NCBI GenBank assembly: GCA_028023455.1
Contig: JAQFVV010000001.1
Span: 18,719,611-18,783,610 of the forward strand
Origin: Epiperipatus broadwayi
Taxonomy: Eukaryota; Onychophora; Udeonychophora; Euonychophora; Peripatidae
Direction of reading: 5' to 3'
DNA length: 64,000 nt
The notes under the pieces were generated by a model. That model was given only the letters and a program-made list of their open reading frames with translations. It was not told the origin of the DNA and did no database searches. Shown here in pieces: positions 23,366-35,500 of the stretch (positions within the stretch are counted from its first letter, which is position 1; every line of letters begins with the position of its first letter). The translations under genes were made by a program, and so were the position numbers.

Positions 23366-25019
23366 GGTACTAGTCTGATAGCCAGGCACAGCTGCTTGAT
23401 GGCATTGTTTATATGCAAAAACACATAAAATGCTGTTCTTGCAGCCAGACTTGTGACTAATACAACAGGCCTGATGTATTAGCCATTGCAGCTTGCTTGA
23501 TGTTGTTGCACAGAAATATTATGGCCTTTTTGTGCTTTGCAACACTTTATGATATTTCACACAATTTACAGTTTGCTATCATATTGTCCGAGGGTGGCTG
23601 GATTTCAAGTGGCCACAACTTTTCAAATCTCCATAGCAGAGTAATTTTATTTTGACTTACATCATGCAGTCTGACTCACTAAGAATTGTCACACTATCAC
23701 ACCCTTCCCTATATAACTTGAAATGTACAAAACATTAGCAAAGGGTAGGGCTGAACATGATTCAGCTGAGCTCACAGGAAAACACATTTTCATGAGAAAA
23801 TATATGAGATAAATAAAATGGCACACTGTGGCAAGCAGATTTTTAAATTTGTGACAGTTGATGACAACAGAAGCAGGGTACACAGTGGCATTTAGATGCC
23901 AGATTTCCAGTTAATACAACAGTTTCTGCTGTATTAGTCATTGCAAGCTGCTTGATGGCTTTACACAGAAAAATATTGCAATCTGTTTTGTGCTTTGTTA
24001 TGTGAATTTTCACACAATTCACAGTTGGCTACTGTATCATTTCTGAGGGTGACTGGGTTTCAAATAACCACAAGTTTTGAAATCTCCATAGTGGAGTCAT
24101 TTCATTTCAACTTAAATTATGCATTCTGACTGACTTACTAAGAATTGTCAATACATCATAGTGTGGTGAGTCCATGAAACTCTACATTTGCAAAACAATC
24201 TCACAATTTTGATGTCAGTCACACTCCTGCAAGTGAAGGCATTCAATTTGCACACATTTCCAAAACAAAAGGTTGTGATTCTATGACATAAATCAATAAA
24301 AAAAAAAGAAAACAAAAGTTGAAAAAGTCAAAAATTGTGGTTTTATTTTATTTTATTTGGGGGGGGGTGAGAAATAGTTTGTGATCACTGAGACAAAAGT
24401 TATTTTTGTTTGTTTTTATTTTTAAAAAAAGGTAAAACAAGATTTTATTTAAAAAAAGGTAATATAAATAAAATGTAATTAAAATTGGTTTTAACAATAA
24501 AAGTTTTACTATATCAATGGTAAAGATGTGTTTGTGTATTGTTTTTGTTATTGTAATTTGTAAGTAGAAAAAAAAACTGTTTCCAAAACAAAAGACTGTG
24601 ATTCTTTGATATAAATCAATAAAAAAGTAAAAATGAAAGTTGATAGTCAAAAGTTTTGGTATTATTTTATTTGTTGGGGGATGGGGGTTAAAAAAAAGTT
24701 TGTCCTTACTAAGACAAAAGTTATTATTGTTTTGTTTTTATTTTAAAAAAAGGTAGAACAAGATTTTATTTTTAAAAAAAGATAATACAAATAAAATGTA
24801 ATAAAAATTTGTTTTCAAAATAAAAGTTTTACTATATCAGCAGTAAAGATGTGTTTGTATGAGTGAAAAAAATTGAAAGACATAGTAGAAAAAATAAAAG
24901 GATAAAAAATGTAAAGATGTAGTAAAAAAATTGCTCATGGCCCAGGAATGTTACATTTGATTGTTTTTGCATAGCAACAATGCCATCAAGAGGCAGTGCC
25001 TGGCTATCAGACTAGTACC
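23366..25019. mobile_element. 1.65-kb TIR transposon with 8-bp target duplication, non-autonomous
   Basis: Both ends carry a near-perfect inverted repeat of about 57 bases beginning GGTACTAGTCTGATAGCCAG. AAATATTT directly flanks both ends (23358-23365 and 25020-25027), an 8-base target duplication compatible with hAT-like insertion. There is no transposase frame; the short ORFs at 23689-23883 and 24348-24650 are not recognised. The interior consists largely of two duplicated blocks: about 23400-23690 against 23890-24170, and about 24255-24525 against 24585-24870. The superfamily assignment rests on duplication length alone, because the terminal bases are not the usual CAG of hAT elements. Confidence 0.85.
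23400..24870 (+). repeat. Two consecutive internal duplications of the TIR transposon
   Basis: The first pair shares blocks such as CATAGCAGAGTAATTT/CATAGTGGAGTCATTT and CACTAAGAATTGTCA/TACTAAGAATTGTCA. The second pair shares TAAATCAATAAAAAA, a GGGGGG tract, GACAAAAGTTATT and AAAAGTTTTACTATATCA. Each pair is diverged, so the duplications are older than the insertion or have been carried by the family. Confidence 0.8.
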
Positions 25020-25029
25020 AAATATTTTT

Positions 25030-26390
25030 TTATTTTTATTAACAAAGATAGAAATCAAGGTTTTTCTGTCTACAACATGAAAGCTCACATACAATCCACA
25101 TACTCTTAAACCATGTGACATTTTCAGAACATTCTAGATTAATGTTAAATTATTTATTATTTGGAATAATAACTAAAACAAATAATCATTTTAAACACAT
25201 TAAATATATTATATTTTATATTTATTACTGGTATTTAACTATTGTTTTATTACTGTGTCAATTAAATATAATAAATATTATTTAACTTTTTTTTAAATGA
25301 TACACTATATTGTTTTTATTACTTATATTAAAATGATTTTAAACTATTTAAAATCTCTTTACAAGCTTCTATTTAACAAATTTGAACCTTTACTACATAT
25401 AGAGTCACTATAACATATTTTAAACTAACATAATTTTTTTTTTTTTTAAAAATAGTTATATCTAAAGCTCTACTTTAAATTAATATGCCAAGTACATGGG
25501 CACAATAAGTGAATTGAATATTATAGTACTCATGACATAGGTTTAAATCTTGAATGAAAATTGGAGATATTTTTCTCAAACAAGTTCATAATCCAACCAG
25601 TTATCCATACAATATTATGAGGTGAGAAGAAAAGTTACACATCAATCTGGAATCCCATAATTGATTAAAAATATGTTTGTAATAATATGTATCTTCATTA
25701 TAAATCAAAAAATGACATATAACTATCAGTGTTGATTAAATTTTATAAGTGTTAAGATAAAATATGCATGTCAACACAAATATTTTCACAAATAAAGATG
25801 TCATTTATTTGTTTATTGCCAACCATAAGTTTAGTAGATGATAGTTCTGAAAAGGAATTAAATCACTTTTATGACTTGAACATGGTATACCAGATTCTTT
25901 ACTAAACCTTTTTAACATGATAATCATTTTATTCAGAGCATTAGTTAAAATAAATTTATAATCCTTGAATTTCAAACTAACAAATGAGAAGAAAAAATCA
26001 AGAACTTATACAATTAGGAGAAGGCATCTTGTTATAAAAGCTGACTTTTTTTTGTGGGTGTATATATATATATATATATATATTGGTTTTCTTAACAAGA
26101 CTATTTTTTTTTTAATTTACTACATTTTAAAATATATATATTAGTTTTTAAGATTAATATTGATTGCGTGACTAGCAAAAGCAAATGAAATATATAGACT
26201 TTCTATTATATAATTTTCTATAACCAATTAAACTACTGTAAAATAAATGTCTTGAAATACAAAAATCACATATATGTGGGTGTGTAATTCCGATTTTGAG
26301 ATAATTAAAAAAATATTAAATTACTTTTTAAACACTTTTGTACTTAATTTATGAATAAGAAAATGCATTTTTTTCATTTGCATTTCAGAC
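25030..26390. other. AT-rich non-coding stretch
   Basis: The first part, up to 25504, is the presumed 5' end of copy 3. Beyond it, only a (TA)n run at about 26060-26083 and no gene are seen. Confidence 0.6.
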
Positions 26391-26394
26391 CATC

Positions 26395-26555
26395 TAACAG
26401 GTATTGACGAATGCTGATTCAGCACAAAATACTTTTATTGGTGATTATTTATCTTTTCGACATGTGTGTGATCAAGTGTATCAGCGGTATGGGATAGCAC
26501 AGATAGTTGACGGTCGTGTGAAAGTCTGAGTTTAAACTCCTACATTTGATATACC
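26395..26555 (+). mobile_element. SINE-like family B fragment with hammerhead-like segment
   Basis: TGACGAATGCTGATTCAGCA, an AAAATAC block, a GTGTATCAG block and the B-box-like GAGTTTAAACTCC are in the same order as in the copies at 37611-38050 (minus), 38127-38520 (plus) and 62880-63250 (minus). The copy is partial; the body beyond the hammerhead-like end is not seen here. Confidence 0.6.
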
Positions 26556-26559
26556 AGAT

Positions 26560-27360
26560 GTAAATTCATCTTTATATATATATGGTTTAGATCATACACA
26601 CATAATAGGTTTCATTTCTACTTATTTTAAAACCCACTGTGTGCGGAATTATAATTCATATATATATATATATATATATTAAATAAACTGTTTTACAACA
26701 TTACACATAGAATTTACCATTTTGATAAATTAACTAAGCACTGCTAAATCACATTTCAGTATTCTATTTTTGCTCAGTCAGTAAACAAATGTAAAATGAA
26801 TAAAAGAAACTCTCTCATGTGAGCATGAAATAAACCATATAAAAAGAAACTATGCATTTATCTAATATATAATGTAATTTATCATTGTTTAGAATACTTG
26901 CTGAATTTTCTACCTCTATATATAACTGCAATTACAAGTACAAATTGTCATCTTGCATTTTCTTAATAAATTATGAAAGAGAATAATTCAATTTGTCAAA
27001 TCTAAAAACTACTTATATAATACCGGAAAATGTCATTTGTAATAAGTTCAGCATTGTATTAATCTAATAATCATTTTGCAAAAACAAATTTTATTATAAA
27101 ATAAGTTTATTTACATTACAGCATTTAAAACTGTTGCATAATTATAAAAATGTATTACCTGGAAATACAAAGAAAAATAGTTAAATACAAATAGTTTAAT
27201 AAAATTAGAGTTCCACTACAGCAATAACAACTGCGGTGAATCAGTAGTTTACCATTAGAAGTCTGTTTTTTTTTTTTTTAGATAACTATTTAAAAAGCAG
27301 GATCCATGTGGAAAATAGTTCATTGGTTCATAAATTATCGTCAATAATTTTACTCTGTTC
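26560..27360. other. AT-rich non-coding stretch
   Basis: Only a short (TA)n run near 26660-26680 and AT-rich sequence; nothing recognised. Confidence 0.6.
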
Positions 27361-27376
27361 AGCCTGTAATACGATA

Positions 27377-27485
27377 ACTTTTTTTTCTCTCATGTGTCAT
27401 AGCATCTGCTGGGAAACGAACCCGCAAACCCGGGACAACTGCTTTTAAGGCACCTGTGGTGACCTCTCGACCACCAACGCTTGAC
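27377..27485 (-). mobile_element. tRNA-derived SINE (Leu/Ser type), copy 1
   Basis: Read on the minus strand it starts GTCAAGCGTTGG. It has an A box TGGTCGAGAGG, a TAA anticodon-like loop (CTTAAAA), and a B box GGGTTCGTTTCCC, then ATGCTATGACACATGAGAG and an A-run. TAATACGATA (27367-27376) and TAATACAATA (27486-27495) flank it as a probable 10-base target duplication. The D-arm sequence and length fit a class II (Leu/Ser) tRNA ancestor. It is not a functional tRNA because the stems are mismatched. Confidence 0.85.
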
Positions 27486-27610
27486 TAATACAATATCTTT
27501 ATGCTTTTTTTCTGTCTGGATGTAATTATATTCATAGTTATAGTGAAAATTTTCTCAAATGTCAAAATGCAGTATAACATTTTTTTCTCTGCATTTTACT
27601 TAAGAATCTG

Positions 27611-27690
27611 TATTACTTAATATATATATATATATTAAACAATTAATTTGTATTACTTAATATATATATATATATTAAACAATTAATTTG
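27611..27690. repeat. 40-bp tandem duplication
   Basis: Two identical adjacent 40-base units, each TATTACTTAATATATATATA followed by TATATTAAACAATTAATTTG. Confidence 0.95.
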
Positions 27691-28162
27691 TTATTTAGTA
27701 TATGTATTTATTATAAAATCAACAAAATGGAAAGTTTTTTAAAATTTTTGTTTTGAAAACGATACCACAATTTTGATGTTTAAAGTTATCTTGGAATGAT
27801 ATTGCCATACTTCTGAAAATTAACATATATAATACTTCTCTCAAATTATTTGTACAATCAAAACTAGTCCAATTATAAACTTTGATGAAACTAAATATTA
27901 TTTCAAATTTAATGAATTAAAAGATAGATTTATCAAGAAACTAATAGAAATACATAAATGACTTAATTGTTCAAATGAAAAAATCAGCTATCTAATTTTT
28001 GAAGATCTTTATTCTCTTTCAATTGGATTATTTTGTTGTTGATTTTAAATTTCATTGATTAATTTAAAACTCATTGAAATATATAAATAATTAGATTAAT
28101 ATCTCTTCTTTGGATTTCAGTGATTGCTGACCTGAAGAAAATAGGTGTGATAGTAAAATTTC

Positions 28163-28163
28163 A

Positions 28164-28207
<44 letters not shown>
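28163..28207. repeat. (TA)n-(TG)n compound microsatellite
   Basis: TA units switch to TG units at about 28181. The cysteine/valine-rich frame starting here is an artefact of the repeat. Confidence 0.95.
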
Positions 28208-28209
28208 AC

Positions 28210-31200
28210 ATCCACAAGAGCAATCATGAACCCTTCTAGAATCATTCACATTTCAATCATTTGCCACCATTGTTGTATATCTTTACATAAAAAAAATTTA
28301 CATAAGTACGTTGAAATGAGTGGTTTTCAGGAACAAACATATGTAGTAACTGTATTATTCTATTAATGTTTTAGCTGGATCACATTTGCATTAGCTGAGT
28401 GACGAATGTTAATTTAAAGCACTAAAGTGGCCTACAAGCAATATGTAAAATAAGATTAAAAGTTTATCCAATAAAAATTAAAATTTAGATGTTTAAATTG
28501 TTTTATACTATAAGTTAAAAAAAATAAAAAAGAAAATGAAAGTTGTTAATTATATATATATATATATTTTATTTATGGAAACTAAATTATGTGTTAAAAT
28601 ATATCTTTACCCACTTAGCAAAGGCAGTTGGTTCCCAAAATTCATAATTACACAAGAATATCTATAAAGAACAAATAATTCTAATGGTTTTTTATGGAAA
28701 AAATTTTGGTTGGCTGTTCCAGCTAAAAATTACATTATAATCTGTAAACAAACAACTTAGCTTAGTATATATAGTAATTTTAAAAAGTACATAATGTATA
28801 TTATTTGCTTGTATAAACTCTGCTGTGTGTATTATGTAAATATGTACTCAAAGTATTATGTATTTATGTATAAAGATTCAACTTAAATATATGTAAAATA
28901 ACTGAGCTTAACATTATTCTTTCTAGTGATCCATTCATCAATCATAATTATCCATCTTTCTGAGTCATCATTTACACATTCTAAGATCCTTTGTTGTCTT
29001 CTACATCTTTTGATAATCTTGTTTTTTTGGAGGAGTGCACTAGATGTCAATGGCTAAAGATCTCTGAAGAAAAAGCTGAAAATGAATAGTTGACATGCTT
29101 TTTAAACTTTTTTCTTATGGGATGCTATGATTTCATGATTTTGATAAGGTTGAATCTACATACAATAGTTTGAGCACTTTGTTATATTTTGTCTTTGTTT
29201 TTAGAAACAGTGGTCACAATAAATATGGATAAACCCATACAAGAACAGATGTCATGATTCCATTTATTGTAAGATATTCATTTCAATTTTTAAGCTCAGA
29301 GATTTTCTGGATTTTTTTTCTTGGTAATATTAGTTGCTGCCATAACTTTAATTGAAAATGTATGCTGCTATAAACTTTTAAACACAATTTCTTAAAAAAA
29401 TTGTCTTTCAACTGACCAAAAATATGGCAAAATGGATAAGGAAGTGAAAGTAAACTAGCAGTTAATTTGTTGTGCTCTTCTGTGCAATTGTTTCTCATTG
29501 TTCTGGAAAAAAAAATTTATACTAAAGTTTTACTTTTTTAAAATTTGTATTACTATATTATCTAACTTACATGAAATTATTTAAAAATTTTAAAACAATG
29601 TTTAACAACTTATTTAATTGATCCTAAAGACTTGCTTTTTATCATTAGTGTAAGACAAGCAAAATTTGCAATCTGTACATCATCAAACCTTAATCACAGT
29701 TAACATAAAAAATATTCTGCCCTATTAAAGAGAAACTAAAGTATCTAATGCATTATGTGTTTGCATATTGCAATCAATATTTAAGCCTTTTTTAGAACCT
29801 GTACTATGAAGATCTAAATAAAGAATACTTTATATACACATACACTAGGTGTGACAATTTTTTTTGCCACAAGATTTCACAATTTTATTAAGTGCAGTAG
29901 CATTTTTTTTAGAAATGACTTTAAAAAATTTTAATCTTAAAATTTTTTTAATTAAGGCAGAAATACAAACTATTTAAATAGATATTAAAAGTATGAATCT
30001 TTTTCAGTGTGCTTGTATTCCATATTTATCATATGAAATTTATTATTAACTGCATAATGTATGCAACTTTGCTCACACTTTTTTAAACCTGAAAATACAT
30101 TAACAGTTTGATTTTATCGAATACTTTACCTAATATTTACACTATACATTATTTAAAATTAAATATTAATAGTATATGCATAACATTTACTTTTAGTTTT
30201 ATGCTGAATAAAATGTATATTTTTTCCTATTTTTATATAATTATGATAATGTCCTTTATTCTAAAATAAATTACAAGATGTTTTTAAATTGAGCAAGCAC
30301 ATTAAGTGTTATTTTAAATTTAGATTTAATATGTTTTGATCATACAAAGTTTATTATTATGAAATCACTTTTTTTTTCAAAATAACAATTGCAATAACTA
30401 GAATGATCATAATTTTAACACAAGCAAAGTACTGTTATTAAAAAAATTTTAATCCATAAAAGTGAGTAAATATAGTCTACAGTTTTTAAATTAATGTACA
30501 CATTTAAAAGGGCATTACTATATTAATATATTTGGTAGTTATGCATTATTAAAATATGATTTTGATTATTTATTATACTGAATAAAGCATTTTTTTTTTC
30601 ATTTTATAATAGTAAATATTAATCATGATCAATGAAAATCTTTATTTTGGATATGAAGTTCTGATTAACTGCAAGGAAGCTGGATCAAAATTAAATACTA
30701 TACTGGACATTCATTAATCATATTTTAAGTTTATAATAAAAAAAATGTATACAGCATTAATATTGTATATCATATTGTATATAATAAATAAACACTGTAC
30801 TGTACAATTTCAACATGAAAGTCACTATTTTGCTTTAGGATGACAATATTAATAACAGTTTTATGATATCATCAATCTTACAAAGTGGCCGCTAAAAATG
30901 TTTAAAATTTTATTTTTACTATCGATCAGTAAAGTGAAAAATTTATTGCAAACCAAAATAATGGTTACAACTTAATGATGATCACTATTGTGAATCCTTG
31001 CATAAAGATCAAGCACTAAGTGGGGTGTAGATATATACAATTAATTTTAGTGAAAGGGTTATTTTCTTTTACAAAAATTTCGAAATATAAAAATGGGGGG
31101 AGGGGGACGGGACTGATTTTATTCATGTCCTATAATACTTGCTTAACTTTAGATGTAATTTCTATGACTGTGTGTATGTGTGCTTGTGTATCTTTATGTA

Positions 31201-31760
31201 TTTGTCTTTATATTTGCAGGTGTGTATTATTCATTCCATTTTGACAAAAATTTTCAGATTTGATATTATAAATATTATCAAGCTATAAAATAAATTCACT
31301 GCATTAGTGAGGATAAATTGAAATTTACTATAATTTTTAAAACCAAAAAATACTAAATAAAGAAAGCCCAATACTTTATATAAATAAATTATTTGTTTTT
31401 TGTTTTTTTTATTGTTGTTGTTACTTGTCAGAAATTTTATTTTAATTTTAATTTGCTTCTAGTTTGTTCCAAGTTAATAAACTATTTCCAATGATTAAAG
31501 AAAGCATAATAATTTGTAATTATACATGTATGTGTGTGAGCGCGTGTGTGTTAACATTTACATTTGTGTTTATTTTTTTACTATTGCTTATTCTAATATT
31601 ATTTTAGTAAATAGTGCCCAATACGTTTGTTGAAATAGATTTATCATTAGTCTTGTTTGTGTTTCAAAAAACAATTGAAAAATAATAAGTTATGGTATTA
31701 TTATTTAATAGAAAACAATGTTTGTGCACTTGTAGAAATATATCCAGATAAATGTTGGCA
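28210..31760. other. AT-rich non-coding stretch
   Basis: No gene, RNA or element is recognised across about 3.5 kb. Short frames at 29283-29498 and 31020-31244 show no domain and no supporting context. A slightly less AT-rich segment near 28920-29100 could be an old coding remnant but cannot be assigned. Confidence 0.6.
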
Positions 31761-31762
31761 TA

Positions 31763-31870
31763 GTCAAGCGTTGTTAGCCGAGAGGTCATCGTAGCCGCCT
31801 TGCAAGCAAGTAGTTGGTTACAGACGGCTGTGGGTTCGCGTCCCAGCCGTTGCTATAACATATGAAAAAA
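31763..31870 (+). mobile_element. tRNA-derived SINE (Leu/Ser type), copy 2
   Basis: The 13-base sequence AAATGTTGGCATA flanks the element exactly (31750-31762 and 31871-31883), a clear retroposition target duplication. It starts GTCAAGCGTTG as copy 1 does, with A box TTAGCCGAGAGG, anticodon-like loop TTGCAAG, B box GGGTTCGCGTCCC and tail TGCTATAACATATG plus A-run. Total length is 108 bases with no extra body, so it is a minimal SINE that must rely on a partner LINE. Confidence 0.92.
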
Positions 31871-31889
31871 AAATGTTGGCATATTATAA

Positions 31890-32540
31890 TAAACATAAGA
31901 AAGGAATAAAATGGAATAGATGATTTGAATTGATAATACCTAGTATAAAACGGAGTGTAAATTAGTATGGGGATATATTTGTCATTAAAGATGGGATAAA
32001 GTTTTTTTTTCTCTTTATTAAAAGCATTTTTAAACTTTGTAATATTTTGCACACTGTTGATTTATTATGTAGGTTGCTATTAATGTTATTGTTGTTCTTA
32101 ATGTTATTAATATTATTATTTAATTATGATATAATTATAATACACTTATATACATTTTTTAAATCAACAAATTTCATCTTACTATTATATTTTATTTGTA
32201 TTTGTGTTATCAAATTTAATATTACAAATGATTTCTTTAATTAATTTTTAATTTTGTAAAACTAAATTTTATTCTTATATACAATAATTTCATAAAATTA
32301 TGAGTTTTACATGGGAAAGTAATATGACTAAGGGAAATTTCTGTGATCTTTTTCAGCCTTATCATTTTTTAATTTCATTTCTTCTAAATTTAAAATATTT
32401 AATTGTTGCTAAATTCATTAAAGTTTAATAAATATGTTACTAAATTTTTTTGAGGTGATATTTAATGTTGTAATACAGCATCCTAATAAAAGTTTTTGTA
32501 TGTGTCTATATATATGTGTGTATGTGTTTATGCATGCATG
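31890..32540. other. AT-rich non-coding stretch
   Basis: Nothing recognised; a TATATATGTGTGTATGTG run precedes the next element. Confidence 0.6.
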
Positions 32541-32549
32541 CATATATAT

Positions 32550-35500
32550 TGTGCCCTTTTCTATAGGTCAATGATGGTTATAAGTGGTCAATTACTAAAA
32601 AATTTTAAAATTAATATTATATAGTATTTAAAATTATAAACTATAGTTAAACAGTAAAAGATTAATGTGATATATTTAATAATAAGTATTGTGATGGTGA
32701 GAATTGTATCTAGTTCTATAATTTTCTAAATTATTTTTCAAAATTTTATATAATCATTTTAAATAATATAAGTAGCAAATTTATTAAGACAGATAAAACT
32801 AGACTAAACACCGGAAATGTCTACGTGACTGTCTGAAATATTTTATGTATAAGCACCGGTTTAAATTAATACAAATAATGAAAATATTTAAATAGTATAT
32901 TATAGAGCTGGATGGAATTGTCACACATTATAAAAAAAAATAAGATTATACATCTTTATTAATTATTGTTTTGAAATTATTTTAAAAGATAGTTAAATTG
33001 TAATAGATAATAATCAATTTTAAAATAATAATAGGTTAATATTTAAGTCTATTACATCCCGATTTTAAAACTTTAGAAATTGTTTATAAACCAAAGTAGG
33101 GATTGACCAATAAAAAGATAGATCTTGGCAGACAACAAAAATCATGCCAATTAATTGTATAAACTGGGAGAACAAAAATGTGTTGACTCCAGAGCAGAGG
33201 TAAAATTTTAAGCTCTTTAAAATTTCTTTCTTTCTTCAATTTATTAGTCAATTTTATTATAATTTTAATAATATCTTTGAAAGAAACCAACTGACAATTT
33301 AAAATCTTCCGAAGAGAATCTAAGAATAAAATTTTAAAAAAGTTCTCATAATAATGTTTCACTAACTTCACAGTAACCGGCCAGTGGATTCTATCAAAAT
33401 ATAATCTGAATTTTCAATAAAAAATGGGTAGATTCTGAAAACCAAGTTATAAATTTTATAATATTCCAAAAGTATTAATGTTATTCGTTGATATAGTTTG
33501 TATAGCATATTACTATGAAAACTGCTTTCGTACGTATAAAATTAATGAAAGGACATTGTGCGCAAAGTTAATGAATATAATGGAAAATAAAAATAAGTAT
33601 TATTCGTATAAGAATAAATGGACAAAAAGAATTTTTATTATTGAAATAATTTGAATTGCTTTCTTTAAGATGACTTGAGCAAATACTCTGGAAATAGTTA
33701 AAGATCGAAAATGTTGTATATAAATTAATAATGAATGAAAGTGAAATTTACCAAGGAAAATACTTGCCTAAAGAAGAAAAAAAAAATTTTACAGAGAAAT
33801 AAATATAAAATATTGGATCCATGGATAATGCAAGTGATACCGTAATTATTAAATAATTGTAGTTCTGCTAGAAATAAAGATGCATCAACGCGCCGAGGTA
33901 ATATTCGCCCGAACATTAAAAGCTTCGTGGGATAACTAAATAAATGTTTTCTAATAATTTTGAATTAAACATTAAAACTAAAGATCATCTAAACAGTTTG
34001 TTAAATGAACTAAGTTATTTAAAACTTTAATAAGCAGAAAGGAGAACATTCGGATAAAAGAAGAAATAATAAATATTATGGGACTAACCAAGATTTACCG
34101 CCAGAAAAATATGTGATTATGGTTTAAATTATTTTCTTTACTAATCTAAGTTAAACATTAAGTTTTAGATAGCGATAGGGAAAACAAATACATTAATTCA
34201 TGATATAACCTTATATAAAATAATATGTTTTGATTTTGAATGTTCAAATAAAATTGTATATGTGTGGAAATTTGTATATTTGCGATGCTCGAAAAGAAAG
34301 AAACCCACTACGAACTCTAATAGGAAGGTAAGAATTATTTTTGGTAACATTTTATAGTTATTAATGATATAATGTATGTTTTATTTATTTAGATCAGCTG
34401 TGAATCAAATAAATGTAATGCAAAAGTTTTATTGTTATAATTATTGTAAAACGCATTTTGAAAAACAACACTCTAAAACACTTTGAGATGTGATTAGATT
34501 TTTTAAAAATATGCATACGATAATCATTTTATGTGTTATTAATATAGTTCAATATAACCGATGGTTATGTCATATTTTCTGTTAATTTTTCCGATTGGGA
34601 TATTTAAGTGCTATTTTAACAAAACATAGATGTCAAACCTATAGTGTAATAAAGCAAGACAAATTGTTCTTATTGAATAGGGAAATGTTTTATATTAGTG
34701 AATTTTGTTTATTGTTTTAAAAGGTAGTTAGTTTTATCGATGTTGGATACAGTAAAAATCTTGAGAGATAGTTTGGGTAGTCACTTGGTAGTACATGGAG
34801 ATTCGGAAACCAAGAGGATGTATTAAAAAAACTAGGATGCTACAGGGAATGAAATAATAAGTAGTTTAGGTGGCAATCAGTGTAGTTAACAAAGCCCTAT
34901 GACTGTTACACATGTTGTCATGGACAATGGTATTTTTATCTTTCTTGTGAATCTTATTAGATGTTTGGTAAAGCTGAGTAAATAGCTACCACATCATGCT
35001 TATCGCTAAGGTTATTAGACAATGAATGTTGGACCTATTCACACTGTTCCATACATTTTGAAGTATATATTTTGATAAGTTATCTATCTATCTTCCCGAT
35101 ATCCTATACATCTTTCGCTATCTTTATCTGTATTTCTTGCAACTACATCGTTATTTGATAAGTCTATTGAAAAAAAAAACAATAGATATTTTAGAATGTA
35201 TGTTATGTTGTTATTTGAAATAAGAATAGTTAAGTATTAACGAACAATAGATTATGATTATTGAAAGAAAGATGCAGATATCCTAAGAAAGGAAGGAGTC
35301 AGAGAATTATTTTAATTTTAAGAAATGAACTATAATTTTATAAAAATATATCCAAATAGAAATATACAAAAATATTAAATATAAGTTAACGTTTTCTTAT
35401 TGTTGATTGTATTTAAAAAATAAGTATTGCATATTTAAAGAATGTAATAACATTCGATAATTATAGTATATGTGAAACTGAAACAGGTGTTAATTAAACC

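Larger units (their letters stand above)
17600..25504 (-). mobile_element. Long, eroded relative of the 4.3-kb element (copy 3, minus)
   Basis: Landmarks of the family appear in minus orientation. A GACTAGTTCAA block is at about 17643 (GACTAGCTCAA in copy L), a CTCAATGGCATAAGAA block at 17940, and an AACACTCAACTCTTAAA poly(A)-region match near 18670. The CCAAT/TATA pair is at 23051-23083, and a GGGCACAAT terminus ends at 25504. The right end carries a 1,654-bp inserted transposon. Even without it, the copy is about 2 kb longer than the others. A second CCAAT motif near 21500 suggests two overlapping or tandem copies as an alternative. The 3' terminus is not visible. Confidence 0.5.

Noticed and set aside
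29030-29100. Possible coding remnant (minus-strand KIIKRCRRQQRILECVNDD-like reading)
   Set aside because: Too short and no recognised family; kept only as part of the unassigned stretch.
33084-33371. 95-codon minus-strand ORF inside the stand-alone 4.4-kb element
   Set aside because: No counterpart frame appears at the equivalent place in the other copies and no domain is recognised; likely chance.
34320-34335. Splice-donor-like AGGAAGGTAAGAATT
   Set aside because: A good match to a 5' splice site but with no exon, acceptor or conserved counterpart to support it.
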